Part shown: piece by piece, positions 25,978 through 35,056 of the stretch
Layout of the letters: each line of letters opens with the position of its first letter
How positions within the stretch are numbered: position 1 is the stretch's first letter
Assembly (NCBI RefSeq): GCF_041261445.1
Contig: NZ_JBGCCU010000020.1
Span: 1 to 64,000, forward strand
Reading direction: 5' to 3'
From: Catenulispora sp. EB89
GTDB lineage: Bacteria; Actinomycetota; Actinomycetes; Streptomycetales; Catenulisporaceae
DNA: 64,000 nucleotides
Notes under the pieces: generated by a model
The model's database searches: none
What the model saw: only the letters and a program-made list of their open reading frames with translations
What the model was told of the DNA's origin: nothing
Program-made: the position numbers and the translations under genes

Positions 25978-27464
25978 TGCCGATCGACGACACCGCCGAC
26001 GCGTTCACCGCCGACGGCGCCGCCGCGGGCGGTGCCCAGGCGCTCGCCGCCGGGCCGGCCGTCGCCGGCACCGTCCCGACGCTCACCAACCCTGCCGCCG
26101 AGCGCACGGTCGACCCGGCCGCCGCTCCCGACCCGGCCCCCGACCCGGCCCAGATCTCCCGCCGCAAAGGCTGGTACCGCTACGCCTGGGGCGCCCACGC
26201 CTTCCCCACCACCGTCACCGCGGTCTTCCTCGGCCCCTACCTCACCGACATCGCGCGCAACGCGGCCGGCGGGGAGAACCACTACCTGCACCTGGCCGGC
26301 CTGAGCGTGCGCGCCGAGTCCTTCTACCCCTTCGCCGTCACCGCCGCCGCGCTCCTGCAGGCCGCGGTCCTGCCGCTGGTCGGGGCCGCCGCCGACCGCT
26401 CCGGACGCACCCGCGGCCTGCTGGCCGCCGCGATGGGCCTCGGGGTGGTGGCCACGCTGCTGTTCTACACCGTGACCGGCGGCGCGTATCTGTGGGGCGG
26501 CGCGCTGTTCCTCGCGGCCTCGCTCGGGTACTCCACCGCCAACGTGCTGGCCAACGGCTACCTGCCGACGCTGGCCGCCCCCGACGAGCGCGACGCGATC
26601 AGTTCCAAGGGCTGGGCCGTCGGCTACCTCGGTGGCGCCGTGCTGCTCGCCGTCAACCTGGTCATCTACACCGCGCACAGCCCCCTGGGCCTGAGCCAGT
26701 CGCACGCCGCGCGGGTCGCGCTGGCCTCGGCGGGCCTGTGGTGGCTGGTGTTCGGCACGGCCGGCGTGCGGCGGCTGACCGCCGGCACCTCCCGGCTGCC
26801 GCAGGCGCAGCGGCCGGAGTCGGGGACCGGCTACCGGCAGCTCGGCCGGACGCTGGCCGCGCTGTCCCGCAACCGCAACGCGCTGCTGTTCCTGCTGGCG
26901 TACATGGCCTACAACGAGGGCGTGCAGACGGTCATCTCCTTCGCCTCGACCTACGGCACCAAGGAGCTCGACCTCGGCCAGTCGGTGCTGGCCAGCGCGA
27001 TCCTGGTGGTGCAGTTCGTGGCCTTCGGCGGGGCGCTGTGGATGGGGCGGCTGGCCGCGCGGCACGGCACGCGCCGCACCATCAGCGGCTCGCTGCTGGT
27101 CTGGATCGTGCTGCTGGCCTCGGCGTTCGCGATGACCAAGCACGCCGCCTGGCAGTTCTACGTCCTGGGCTGCGCGATCGGGCTGGTGCTCGGCGGCACG
27201 CAGGCGCTGTCGCGCTCGCTGTTCGCGCAGATCATCCCGGCCGGGCAGGAGAGCGAGTACTTCGGGCTCTACGAGGTCAGCCAGAACGGCGTGGCCTGGA
27301 TCGGGTCGCTGACCGTGGCGCTGGCGATCCAGTTCACCGGGTCCTACCGGCTGGCGATCATCTCGCTGGTGGCGTTCTTCGTGCTGGGGCTGGTGCTGCT
27401 GGCGCGGACCGATCTGCGCACGGCGATCCGCACCGCCGGAAATCCGGTGCCCGAGCGTCTGTAG
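25977..27464 (+). CDS. MFS transporter, UMF1/Atg22-like
   Basis: A 495-residue integral membrane protein with about 12 predicted helices, beginning after a ~60-residue Ala/Pro-rich cytoplasmic head. SRRKGWYRYAWGAHAFPTT (about 60-78), SLGYSTANVLANGYLP (about 183-198) and the late LGGTQALSRSLFAQIIP (about 407-423) match the UMF1/Atg22-like branch of the major facilitator superfamily. Substrates in this branch are poorly known. The start overlaps the preceding GDPD stop, so it is co-translated and may carry a product of that enzyme, such as a glycerophosphodiester or glycerol-3-phosphate. A weak hairpin lies at 27482-27500. Confidence 0.88.
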   Translation: MPIDDTADAFTADGAAAGGAQALAAGPAVAGTVPTLTNPAAERTVDPAAAPDPAPDPAQISRRKGWYRYAWGAHAFPTTVTAVFLGPYLTDIARNAAGGENHYLHLAGLSVRAESFYPFAVTAAALLQAAVLPLVGAAADRSGRTRGLLAAAMGLGVVATLLFYTVTGGAYLWGGALFLAASLGYSTANVLANGYLPTLAAPDERDAISSKGWAVGYLGGAVLLAVNLVIYTAHSPLGLSQSHAARVALASAGLWWLVFGTAGVRRLTAGTSRLPQAQRPESGTGYRQLGRTLAALSRNRNALLFLLAYMAYNEGVQTVISFASTYGTKELDLGQSVLASAILVVQFVAFGGALWMGRLAARHGTRRTISGSLLVWIVLLASAFAMTKHAAWQFYVLGCAIGLVLGGTQALSRSLFAQIIPAGQESEYFGLYEVSQNGVAWIGSLTVALAIQFTGSYRLAIISLVAFFVLGLVLLARTDLRTAIRTAGNPVPERL

Positions 27465-27674
27465 CCGCCGCGGGCCGAACGGGACCGCCCGGGACGGTCC
27501 GTGCCGCACGGCCCTTTCGGGGCTTTCCCCAGGTCGTCATCACGCTGTGTGATAAACCCCACGTCGCACTACTCCTATGAGCTGACTCAAGACGTTTGCC
27601 CGTTTTTGCCCGGTGGAACCGTTCCGTGGGAGGCTCGGGGAGCACACCCGCCCGCGCCGACCGGCCACGGCCCC

Positions 27675-27702
27675 GGAACAAAACGTGCGCCGCGACGCGT
27701 TG
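27675..27702 (+). promoter_or_regulatory. Candidate SigR-type promoter for rbpA
   Basis: GGAAC at 27675-27679 and GTTG at 27699-27702 are separated by 19 bases. This resembles the SigR (thiol-oxidative stress) promoter consensus, though the spacing is at the long end. RbpA in Streptomyces is known to be SigR-controlled. The start would lie about 25 bases before the rbpA ATG, and GGAGG follows at 27722-27726. Confidence 0.5.
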
Positions 27703-27734
27703 TGAGCGGGTGAGACGATCTGGAGGGAACACCA

Positions 27735-28244
27735 ATGAGCGAGCGGGCACTGCGCGGGACGCGCCTCGGCGCGACCAGCTATGAAAGCGACGCGGGGATC
27801 GACTTCGCCCCCCGCCAGGACATCGAGTACGTGTGCCCGAACGAGCACCACTTCGTGATGCCGTTCTCGGTGGAGGCCGACGTGCCGCCGACGTGGGAGT
27901 GCAAGGTCTGCGGGGCCGTGGCCCTGATCGTGGACGGCACCCCGCCGGAGGAAAAGGCCGGCAAGCCGGCGCGGACCCACTGGGACATGCTTCTGGAGCG
28001 GCGCACGGTGGCCGACCTGGAGGAAGTGCTGGCCGAGCGGCTGGCCGTGCTGCGTGACGGCGGCATCGCCAACCACGAGGTCATCCGCCCCGCCCCGGCG
28101 CGCACCATCGCCGGCCGGGCCAAGAAGTCGGCGGCCGCCGCCAAGGCGTCCTCGGTCAAGACCCCGGCCGCCCCGGCCGGCAAGCCGAAGACCACCGCCG
28201 CGCGCTCCGGCGCGCGCAAGGCCGCCGCGCACACGTCCGACTGA
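27735..28244 (+). CDS. rbpA: RNA polymerase-binding protein RbpA with a long basic tail
   Basis: RbpA is an actinobacteria-specific factor that binds RNA polymerase and the principal sigma factor and stabilises open complexes. Residues 1-110 are clearly RbpA: SERALRGTRLGATSYESD at the start, a zinc-type core with Cys34, Cys56 and Cys59 (WECKVCG), and the sigma-interaction stretch ARTHWDMLLERRTVADLEE (79-97). The product is 169 residues, whereas family members are usually about 110-125. The extra ~55 residues (115-169) are rich in Lys, Ala and Pro (AKKSAAAAKASSVKTPAAP), like a histone-H1-style tail. ATG 27735 has a clear GGAGG. It is a single gene with its own terminator. Confidence 0.95.
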   Translation: MSERALRGTRLGATSYESDAGIDFAPRQDIEYVCPNEHHFVMPFSVEADVPPTWECKVCGAVALIVDGTPPEEKAGKPARTHWDMLLERRTVADLEEVLAERLAVLRDGGIANHEVIRPAPARTIAGRAKKSAAAAKASSVKTPAAPAGKPKTTAARSGARKAAAHTSD

Positions 28245-28364
28245 TCCGACCGGGCGGGAGGCTCTGTGCGAGGGCGCGAGAGCGTCATCCGCGCACAGAA
28301 CCCATCGTTACGTCTACAGTAGGAACAGCGCAGTCACCCCTTGGGTGTGACTCGCCCACGATCC

Positions 28365-28410
28365 CCGAGCCGCACTGCATCCCCCCGACAGTGCGGCTCG
28401 GGCCTTTTTG
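28365..28410 (+). terminator. Strong intrinsic terminator after rbpA
   Basis: CCGAGCCGCACTG at 28365-28377 pairs with CAGTGCGGCTCGG at 28389-28401 (13 bp, perfect). GCC then a five-T run follows. This is the clearest intrinsic terminator in the window. Confidence 0.9.
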
Positions 28411-28516
28411 TGCCCAGCTCGCACCGCGGCACCGGTCCGGGCCTGTGGCGAGTATAGTCCGAGCCTGACAAACTCACAGCTGAACCGCGGGCCAACCCCG
28501 GTTGAATTCGCGGCCG

Positions 28517-28579
28517 GATTCGGTGTTGGATCCGGCTCCGGTGTCGGCTCCGGTATCGGTTCCGGTATCGGCTCCGGCC
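28517..28579. repeat. 12-bp tandem repeat block
   Basis: Units of GGCTCCGGTATC and near variants (GGATTCGGTGTT, GGTTCCGGTATC) repeat about five times. The block lies between the rbpA terminator and the ppm1 stop codon, in a 349-base gene-free interval that otherwise holds only the terminator. Confidence 0.85.
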
Positions 28580-28593
28580 GCACAGCTCAGCTT

Positions 28594-29334
28594 TCAGCGA
28601 CGCCCCAGCAGCCGGCGCAGGCGGTACTGCATCCCCCAGACCGTGGTGCGCCACAGCGCCTCGGCGACGATGTTCGTGCTCATCTTCGACGCGCCGAGTT
28701 CGCGTTCGACGAAGGTGATCGGGACCTCGACCACCTTCATCCCGGCCCGCACCGTGCGCCACGCCAGGTCCACCTGGAAGGTGTAGCCGGCGCTGGCGAC
28801 CGTGGAAAGCTCTATGCGCTCCAGCGTCTCGCGGCGGAAGAGCCGGTAGCCGCCGGTGGCGTCGGCCAGCTTCATGCCGGTGACCAGCCGGACCCAGGTG
28901 TTACCGCCCTTGGACAGGATCTCGCGGTGCTTCGGCCAGCCCACGGTCTTGCCGCCGGGGACGTAGCGCGAGCCCAGGACCAGGTCGGCGTTCTGCTCGA
29001 CCAGGGCCTTGAGCATCACCGGGAAGTCCTCGGGACGGTGCGAACCGTCGGCGTCCATCTCGCAGATGACGTCGTACTCGTGCTCGATCCCCCAGGCGAA
29101 CCCGGCCAGGTAGGCCTTGCCCAGGCCCTCCTTGCCGGCCCGGTGCAGGACCTTGACCCGCTCGTCGCCCTCGGCGAGTTCGTCGGCGAGCTTGCCGGTG
29201 CCGTCCGGGGAGTTGTCGTCGGCGACCAGCACGTGCACGTCCGGGTTCGACGCGTGCACGCGGGCGACGATCTTGGCCAGATTCTCCGCCTCGTTGTACG
29301 TCGGGATGATCACCAGGACGCGCAGGTTCGTCAA
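28594..29334 (-). CDS. ppm1: Polyprenol-monophosphomannose synthase
   Basis: A 246-residue GT2 glycosyltransferase that moves mannose from GDP-mannose to polyprenyl phosphate, making the donor used outside the membrane for lipoglycans and protein O-mannosylation. VIIPTYNEAENL (about 8-19), the DxD-type MDADGSHRPED (about 92-102) and GSRYVPGG (about 118-125) are visible. The start is TTG 29334: its first bases overlap the lnt stop (TTGA at 29334-29331), and AAAGG lies about nine bases ahead. In mycobacteria the synthase and acyltransferase domains are one fused protein; here they are two coupled genes, as in streptomycetes. Confidence 0.93.
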   Translation of the reverse strand: MTNLRVLVIIPTYNEAENLAKIVARVHASNPDVHVLVADDNSPDGTGKLADELAEGDERVKVLHRAGKEGLGKAYLAGFAWGIEHEYDVICEMDADGSHRPEDFPVMLKALVEQNADLVLGSRYVPGGKTVGWPKHREILSKGGNTWVRLVTGMKLADATGGYRLFRRETLERIELSTVASAGYTFQVDLAWRTVRAGMKVVEVPITFVERELGASKMSTNIVAEALWRTTVWGMQYRLRRLLGRR

Positions 29335-31043
29335 CGTGCTCGGCCTTTCACAGCGGTCTGGAGGTCGGCGTCGCTGGCGGGTCCGCTCGGGGCCCCCTCG
29401 CCGTCCGGGGTACCGGGCAGGGTATCGGCTGGAGTTCTGAAAGCCGGAATCAGGGCACGAGTACGCCGGAGTGTCGTGGCGGCGCCGCCGAGTCCGATCG
29501 CGGCGAGCAGCCCGAGCAGCGCGAACACGTACTCCGGCCAGGCGCCGACCCGGTCGGCCAGGGTGATCGAGGTGTTGCGGCGGACCTGCATGTCCAGGTA
29601 GCGGGCCTGGTACTCGCCGGTCTGGGCCAGGATCCTGCCGTGCGGGTCGATGACCGCCGAGACGCCGGAGGTGGCGGCCTCCATGGTCCAGCGGCCGTGC
29701 TCGACGGCGCGGAAGCGGGCGATCGCCAGCTGCTGGTAGGTCTGGCCGGTGCCCATGTAGGAGGCGTTGTTGCTGGGGACCAGCAGGACCTGGCCGCCGC
29801 CGTTGACGGCGTTGCGGACCACGTCGTCGTAGGCGACCTCGAAGCAGATCACGGCGGCCACGGTGACCCCGCCGAGGGTCAGCACGCCCTTGCCGTGGCC
29901 GGGCACGAAGTCGCGCGGGATCATGTTGAACCGCGTGATCATCTTGGTCAGGATGCCGCGGAAGGGCAGGTACTCGCCGAAGGGCACCAGGTGCGTCTTG
30001 TCGTAGGTGGCACCCATGCCGCCGCCGGGGTCCGGGGTCCAGACGATCAGCCGGTTCAGCACGTTGGTGCCCGCGGCGTTGGCGTTGATCACCGCGCCGA
30101 CCAGCACCGGGACCCCGACGTCGTCGACCGCCTGCTGGATCTCGGCGGCCACGCCGGGGTCGGAGTAGGGGTCCATGTCCGAGCCGTTCTCCGGCCAGAC
30201 CACCAGGTCCGGCTTCACGGCCTTGCCCGAGCGGATGTCGGCGGCCAGGACCTCGGTCTCCTTGACGTGGTTGTCCAGGACCGCGGCCTCCTGCTGGTCG
30301 CGGCCGAAGCCGACGCGCGGCACGTTGCCCTGGATCAGCGCGATGCGCACCGGCGTCCCGGTGTCCGGGGACTGCAACGGCACCGCGAAGCCCGCGGCGG
30401 GGATCGCCAGGGCCCCGACGACCATCAGCGCGGCCCATCTGATCGCGGCGGCCTGCCGGTCCCGGCGCAGGATCACCACGGCGCGCCACAGCAGCGTGCC
30501 GGACAGCGCCACCAGGAAGGTCACCAGCGGCGCCCCGCCGACCGCCGCGAGCGGGGTGAACGGCGAGTCCGGCTGGGAGAACGCCAGCCGGCCCCAGGAG
30601 AAGCCGCCGAAGGGCCAGCGCGAGCGGCCGAACTCCTCGGTGACCCACAGGCAGGCCTGCCACAGCGGCGCGAAGCGCATCACCGACACCCGCGCCATGC
30701 CCCACCCGAACGGGATGAAGTAGAGCGACTCGATGACGCCGACGGCTTCCTGCGCGCCGGGGCCGAAGACCCGCAGCCACTGGAACATCACCCAGCAGAA
30801 GCCGGTCCCGAACCAGAAGCCGATGAGCATCCCGCGCCGGCCGGTACGCCCGGACACCATCGCCGAGAACGCGGCCACCGCCAGCGGGGCGACCGGCCAC
30901 CAGCCGACCGGAGCGAAGGCCAGGTTCAGCGCGGCCCCGGCGAACAGCGCCAGCGCCGCCAGGCGCACCGCCTCGGCGCTCGGCCGGCCGGGCCGCCGCA
31001 ACCACCGCCGCCGGCGGGCACCGGCCTCATCCACGTTCGCCAC
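29331..31043 (-). CDS. lnt: Apolipoprotein N-acyltransferase
   Basis: A 570-residue membrane enzyme that adds the third acyl chain to the N-terminal cysteine of lipoproteins. About six membrane helices (residues 25-215) precede a nitrilase-fold catalytic domain with Glu285 (VVWPENGS), Lys349 (YDKTHLVPFGEY) and Cys400 (VICFEV). The spacings match E. coli Lnt (267/335/387). A last membrane helix lies at about 508-530, followed by a Pro/Gly-rich tail. The start is a GTG at 31043; AGGGTGGG lies ahead of it. It is coupled to ppm1, its usual partner in actinobacteria. Confidence 0.95.
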   Translation of the reverse strand: MANVDEAGARRRRWLRRPGRPSAEAVRLAALALFAGAALNLAFAPVGWWPVAPLAVAAFSAMVSGRTGRRGMLIGFWFGTGFCWVMFQWLRVFGPGAQEAVGVIESLYFIPFGWGMARVSVMRFAPLWQACLWVTEEFGRSRWPFGGFSWGRLAFSQPDSPFTPLAAVGGAPLVTFLVALSGTLLWRAVVILRRDRQAAAIRWAALMVVGALAIPAAGFAVPLQSPDTGTPVRIALIQGNVPRVGFGRDQQEAAVLDNHVKETEVLAADIRSGKAVKPDLVVWPENGSDMDPYSDPGVAAEIQQAVDDVGVPVLVGAVINANAAGTNVLNRLIVWTPDPGGGMGATYDKTHLVPFGEYLPFRGILTKMITRFNMIPRDFVPGHGKGVLTLGGVTVAAVICFEVAYDDVVRNAVNGGGQVLLVPSNNASYMGTGQTYQQLAIARFRAVEHGRWTMEAATSGVSAVIDPHGRILAQTGEYQARYLDMQVRRNTSITLADRVGAWPEYVFALLGLLAAIGLGGAATTLRRTRALIPAFRTPADTLPGTPDGEGAPSGPASDADLQTAVKGRAR

Positions 31044-31764
31044 CCGGGACCCACCCTAGAAAAGATCTGCGGACACACCTTGTGCGCACCCTATACGAGC
31101 GGTGTCTGAGTCCAGGGTCTCAAGGTTGGGGGGTTCGGGAAACAGTCGTAACCTGCTTGAAAGCTGGAGGACATCTTCGGCGGTGAGCATCAAGAAGCGT
31201 CCAGCGCAGCTGCGGAAACAGCAGCCGGCGGGTGCCCGAGCACGCGAAAACCCGGCGGCACCCTTCGGACCGGCCGCGGACCCGTTGGTTGCGAGTCCCG
31301 CGCGCCGTTGTCTACTGGATCCGCCGGGTTCCCGGTGAAGACCCACCATCTTTCGCCGCATCCGCCGCCGTGCCCCCGTCGAGTCGCCCCGGCGCCGGAT
31401 CGCACCGCGACGAGACAGGACCACCGTGCGACGCGTGCGGCCGGTGGACGTGGTCACCGACGCTACCCGGACTCCAGGGACTCCTGTCAACCAGTGATCC
31501 GACCAGTCGTGGCCTGCGCGAACGCAACAAAGGCGCAGGTCAGGCAGGGGACGGCGAAAGCCGGTGGGGCCGGTGACGATCACTCGGAAGGGCGCGGGGG
31601 ATTTTTGTGATCGAACCGTGTCGAAAGCGCCGGGCGTGGTGCGGCGGGGCGGGGCGTGGTGGATCGGGGTCGCCGGGGCGGCGGCTCACGACCTCAACGC
31701 GGCGGGGGGCGGGGCGAGACGACAGGGTGATTCCGGGTGTGAGCTTGGGGGATTCTCGTAAGCG
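31044..31764. other. Gene-poor region upstream of lnt
   Basis: About 720 bases between lnt and the foldback element. Several frames of 70-175 codons exist, but none has codon bias, a conserved motif or a convincing ribosome site. I call no gene. The lnt promoter must lie at its left end. The sequence may include decayed coding remnants. Confidence 0.5.
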
Positions 31765-33213
31765 GGTTGCGGTTTGGGTGTGGGTTTACAGGCTTTTTTA
31801 CGGCTTCGCGTGGGTGTGGCTGGTTCGGGGTGCGGTGGTGGCGGGTCGGGTGGTTGGGTGGCGGTGGTGGTGTTCACGCCCCCGGCACCGGTGGGGCCTC
31901 GTTGGCTGCGGTCGGTGACGGGGGAAGGTCGCAACCCACAACCAAAACCACAGGCCACGGGCCACAGGCCACAGGCGTGGTGAAGGGCCGGCGCCTCCGG
32001 CGGGGGCCTCGGCTCCCTCGGGGAACTGGCGCGGGTCCCTGGGGTGGCCGGGTCGGGCGGGGCGGTGGCGGCTGGTGGGGTGGTGCGGTTCGTTCCCCTC
32101 GGTCGCGTCGTCAGCCCTACGGGTACAGCGCCGAACCCCGGGAGTAAAGTCCACGCGCTGCGGTCTGGTGGGCCGGTGGCGGTCGGGTACGGCGCGGACT
32201 TGACTCCCGGGAACCGGCACTGTAGGACAAGCCCTGCCGACGCGACCGAGGGGAACGAACCGAAAACCAGCCACAGGTGTGGATGGTCTCGGGGCACGAC
32301 GGCGCGGGCCGGGCGCTGGAGCCGCTGCGGTCGCCGAAGATACCGGGCTCGGGTTCGCTGATCGCCGCCGGTTGGTCGGTCGGTGGTCCATCGATGGGCG
32401 GGCGGCGGTTGGCAGGCTCGTTCCTGGCTGCGGCAAGCTGGCCAGGCCCGTGTGGTGACCGAGGGCCGGCGAACTGTGCCGGCCGATCTGTGCCCGCCGA
32501 TCTGTGCCCGCCGATCTGTGCCCGCCGATCTGCGGCCCCTGCCGGTGCGGGGCTGACTTGCTGCCCTGCGGCGGCCGCGTTGCCGTGATCGAGGCCGCAG
32601 GCGGGAGCGCTGACCGGGGGCCACAGCACAGGAGATCGCTCGACCGGCGGCCAGCCTCAGGGACCTGTGCTCGCGCTACCCCGAACCTGTCAAAGCCCTG
32701 GCTGGTTTTCGGTTCGTTCCCCTCGGTCGCGTCGGCAGGGCTTGTCCTACAGTGCCGGTTCCCGGGAGTCAAGTCCGCGCCGTACCCGACCGCCCCCGGC
32801 CCACCAGACCGCAGCGCGTGGACTTTACTCCCGGGGTTCGGCGCTGTACCCGTAGGGCTGACGACGCGACCGAGGGGAACGAACCGCACCACCCCACCAG
32901 CCGCCACCGCCCCGCCCGACCCGGCCACCCAGGGACCCGCGCCAGTTCCCCGAGGGAGCCGAGGCCCCCGCCGGAGGCGCCGGCCCTTCACCACGCTTGT
33001 GGCCTGTGGCCTGTGGCCCGTGGCCTGTGGTTTTGGTTGTGGGTTGCGACCTTCCCCCGTCACCGACCGCAGCCAACGAGGCCCCACCGGTGCCGGGGGC
33101 GTGAACACCACCACCGCCACCCAACCACCCGACCCGCCACCACCGCACCCCGAACCAGCCACACCCACGCGAAGCCGTAAAAAAGCCTGTAAACCCACAC
33201 CCAAACCGCAACC
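31765..33213. repeat. Long foldback element 1 (1.45 kb)
   Basis: Left arm 31765-32273 and right arm 32699-33213 are inverted copies of about 510 bases. By eye they differ only by one 7-bp repeat-number indel (near 31977), one 1-bp indel (near 32044) and one substitution. Each arm itself contains a nested imperfect inverted repeat (about 32088-32154 with 32197-32262 on the left). The same module, marked by TTCCCCTCGGTCGCGTCG, therefore occurs four times in alternating orientation. The ends read inward as GTGGGTTTACAGG then TTTTTTACGGCTTCGC. No transposase, target duplication or convincing gene is present. Long frames across the arms are reading-frame shadows. Confidence 0.9.
32274..32698. repeat. 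Unique spacer of foldback element 1 with a 14-bp tandem repeat
   Basis: This 425-base centre separates the two arms. It contains three exact tandem copies of CCGATCTGTGCCCG (32483-32496, 32497-32510, 32511-32524) and a partial fourth. I see no conserved gene. The repeat has no spacers, so it is not a CRISPR. Confidence 0.85.
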
Positions 33214-33291
33214 AGGCCGCCCAGCCAACCGCAGCTCACCCCCGCCGCACCCGCCCCCGCACCCCCCAGCCCCCTCTACCCCTCTACCCCT

Positions 33292-34953
33292 CTACTCCTC
33301 CCCCAGCCGCCCCGAGTCGAACACCGTCCGTCCCCGCACCACCGTCCGTGCCGCGGTCGGCAGCGGCCGTCCCGGCGTCAGGTCCGGCAGCCCCGGCACG
33401 CCCGAGCGCGGGTCCGTGGACCAGGCCGACAGGCGCTCGTCCGCGGCCTGCACGACCACGTCCTCCGGCGCCACGTCCCATACCGCGTACGTCGCCGGCT
33501 CGCCGACCCGCAGCACGCCGGTCGCCGTGGCGCGCGAGCCCAGCGCGCGCCAGCCGCCGCGGGTGTGCGCCGCGAACGCCGCGCGCACCGAGATGCGCTG
33601 TTCCGGGGTCTGGTGGAACGCCGCCGCGCGCACCGTGCCCCACGGGTCCAGCGGCGTCACCGGCGCGTCGGAGCCGAACGCCAGGGGCACGCCGGCCTTC
33701 TGCAGCTCCGCAAAGGGGTTCATCGCGCGGGCGCGCTCGGCGCCCAGCCGCTCCACATACATACCGTCGGCGCCGCCCCAGGCCGCGTCGAACGCCGGCT
33801 GCACGCTGGCCACGATTCCGAAGTCCAGCAGCCGCTGGATGCCGCCGGCCGGGATCATCTCGGCGTGCTCCACGCGGTGCCCGATCCGGTAGAGCGCGTC
33901 GCGCCCGACCTTCGCCGCCGCCGCGTCGAAGCCGTCCAGCAGGGTCGCCATCGCCGCGTCGCCGATCACGTGGAAACCGGCCTGCGTCCCGGCCTGCGTG
34001 CACTCCACCACGTGCGCGGCCACCTGCTCAGCGCTCGCATACGAGGCGCCGAGCGTGTCCTTGTCCGCGTAGGCGTGGCTCAGGCACGCGGTGTGCGAGC
34101 CGATCGCGCCGTCCAGGAACAGGTCGCCGCCGGCCCCGACCGCGCCGAGGAACGAGGCCTTCTGCACCGCGCCGAACTCGCCCCAGTACCCGAACACCTC
34201 GGGGCCGCGCAGCTCCAGCCCCGCTGCCAGCGCCTGCAGGAAGTCCGCCTCGCCGCTGATGTCCGGGCCGCCGCACTCGTGCACCGCGCCGATGCCCAGC
34301 TCCGCGGCCCGCCGCAGCGCCGCCGACTGGTACGCGCCGCGCTCCGCGGCGTCCATCAGGTCGAACGCGGCCTTGCGCACCAGATGGTGCGCCTGCTGCC
34401 GCAGCTGCGCCGACCCGTCGAAACCGACCGCGCCGCGCGCCTGCGGCACCGCGGCGAGCAGGGCCGAGGACGCCAGTGCGCTGTGCACGTCGACGCGCGA
34501 GAGGTAGGCCGGCCGGCCGTCGACCGCACGATCCAGTTCCTCCAGCGTCGGCGCGCGCCGCTCGGGCCATTTCGAGTCGTCCCAGCCCTGGCCGCGCAGC
34601 ATCGCGCCGGCCGGGAGGCTTCGGGCGAAGGCGGCGATGCGGTCCAGCGCGTCGGCCAGCGACTCCGCGCCGTGCAGGTCGAGGCTGAGCAGGTTCAGGC
34701 CGGTGGAGGTCAGGTGCACGTGGGCGTCCACGAACGCCGGGGTCACCAGCGCGCCGCGCAGCTCGACGATCTCGTCGACGGAGCTGGCGTGCGCGACGTC
34801 GGCGGCGCTGTCCGAGCCGAGCCAGGCCACCGCGCCGTCCTCGACCAGCATCGCCGTCGCGAAGGGCTCCTCCGGCGAGTGGATGACGCCGCCGCGCAGC
34901 AGCACGCGCGCCGGGAGCGGACGGTCGGGGTCGGGCAGGGCGGTGTTCGTCAT
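33292..34953 (-). CDS. Amidohydrolase, YtcJ-like
   Basis: A 553-residue metal-dependent hydrolase of the amidohydrolase superfamily. Metal and active-site motifs are visible: DAHVHL (about 76-81), FHVIGD (about 335-340), the paired histidines of HRVEH (about 364-368) and FGSDAPV (about 434-440). YtcJ-like members have an N-terminal beta domain, seen here as ARVLLRGGVIHSPEEPFATA. They hydrolyse varied amides or related bonds; the substrate is unknown. The ATG at 34953 follows no strong ribosome site on the strand. Its stop lies about 80 bases from the edge of foldback element 1, so that element sits just downstream. Confidence 0.9.
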   Translation of the reverse strand: MTNTALPDPDRPLPARVLLRGGVIHSPEEPFATAMLVEDGAVAWLGSDSAADVAHASSVDEIVELRGALVTPAFVDAHVHLTSTGLNLLSLDLHGAESLADALDRIAAFARSLPAGAMLRGQGWDDSKWPERRAPTLEELDRAVDGRPAYLSRVDVHSALASSALLAAVPQARGAVGFDGSAQLRQQAHHLVRKAAFDLMDAAERGAYQSAALRRAAELGIGAVHECGGPDISGEADFLQALAAGLELRGPEVFGYWGEFGAVQKASFLGAVGAGGDLFLDGAIGSHTACLSHAYADKDTLGASYASAEQVAAHVVECTQAGTQAGFHVIGDAAMATLLDGFDAAAAKVGRDALYRIGHRVEHAEMIPAGGIQRLLDFGIVASVQPAFDAAWGGADGMYVERLGAERARAMNPFAELQKAGVPLAFGSDAPVTPLDPWGTVRAAAFHQTPEQRISVRAAFAAHTRGGWRALGSRATATGVLRVGEPATYAVWDVAPEDVVVQAADERLSAWSTDPRSGVPGLPDLTPGRPLPTAARTVVRGRTVFDSGRLGEE

Positions 34954-35006
34954 GCGGAACAGTGTCTCGTATGCCCGGGCGGGGCCCGGACCAGCCCTCG
35001 CCCTGG

Positions 35007-35041
35007 CGATCAGCTCACGCTGAACGATCAGCTCACGCTGA
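35007..35041. repeat. 18-bp direct repeat
   Basis: CGATCAGCTCACGCTGAA at 35007-35024 is followed directly by a second copy at 35025-35041, identical for 17 bases. It lies between the Lrp gene's stop and the amidohydrolase start. Confidence 0.9.
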
Positions 35042-35056
35042 CGGACCGCCCCGGGC

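Noticed and set aside
31056-31583. A 175-codon minus-strand gene upstream of lnt
   Set aside because: No motif, poor codon bias and no ribosome site; competing frames of the same quality exist on the plus strand.
32483-32532. Tandem 14-mers as a possible CRISPR array
   Set aside because: Units abut without spacers, and no cas gene is in the window.
31686-33892. Long open frames on both strands through the foldback element that look alike
   Set aside because: The similarity arises because the two arms are inverted copies of the same DNA; codon use is random and the plus frame runs antisense into the amidohydrolase gene.
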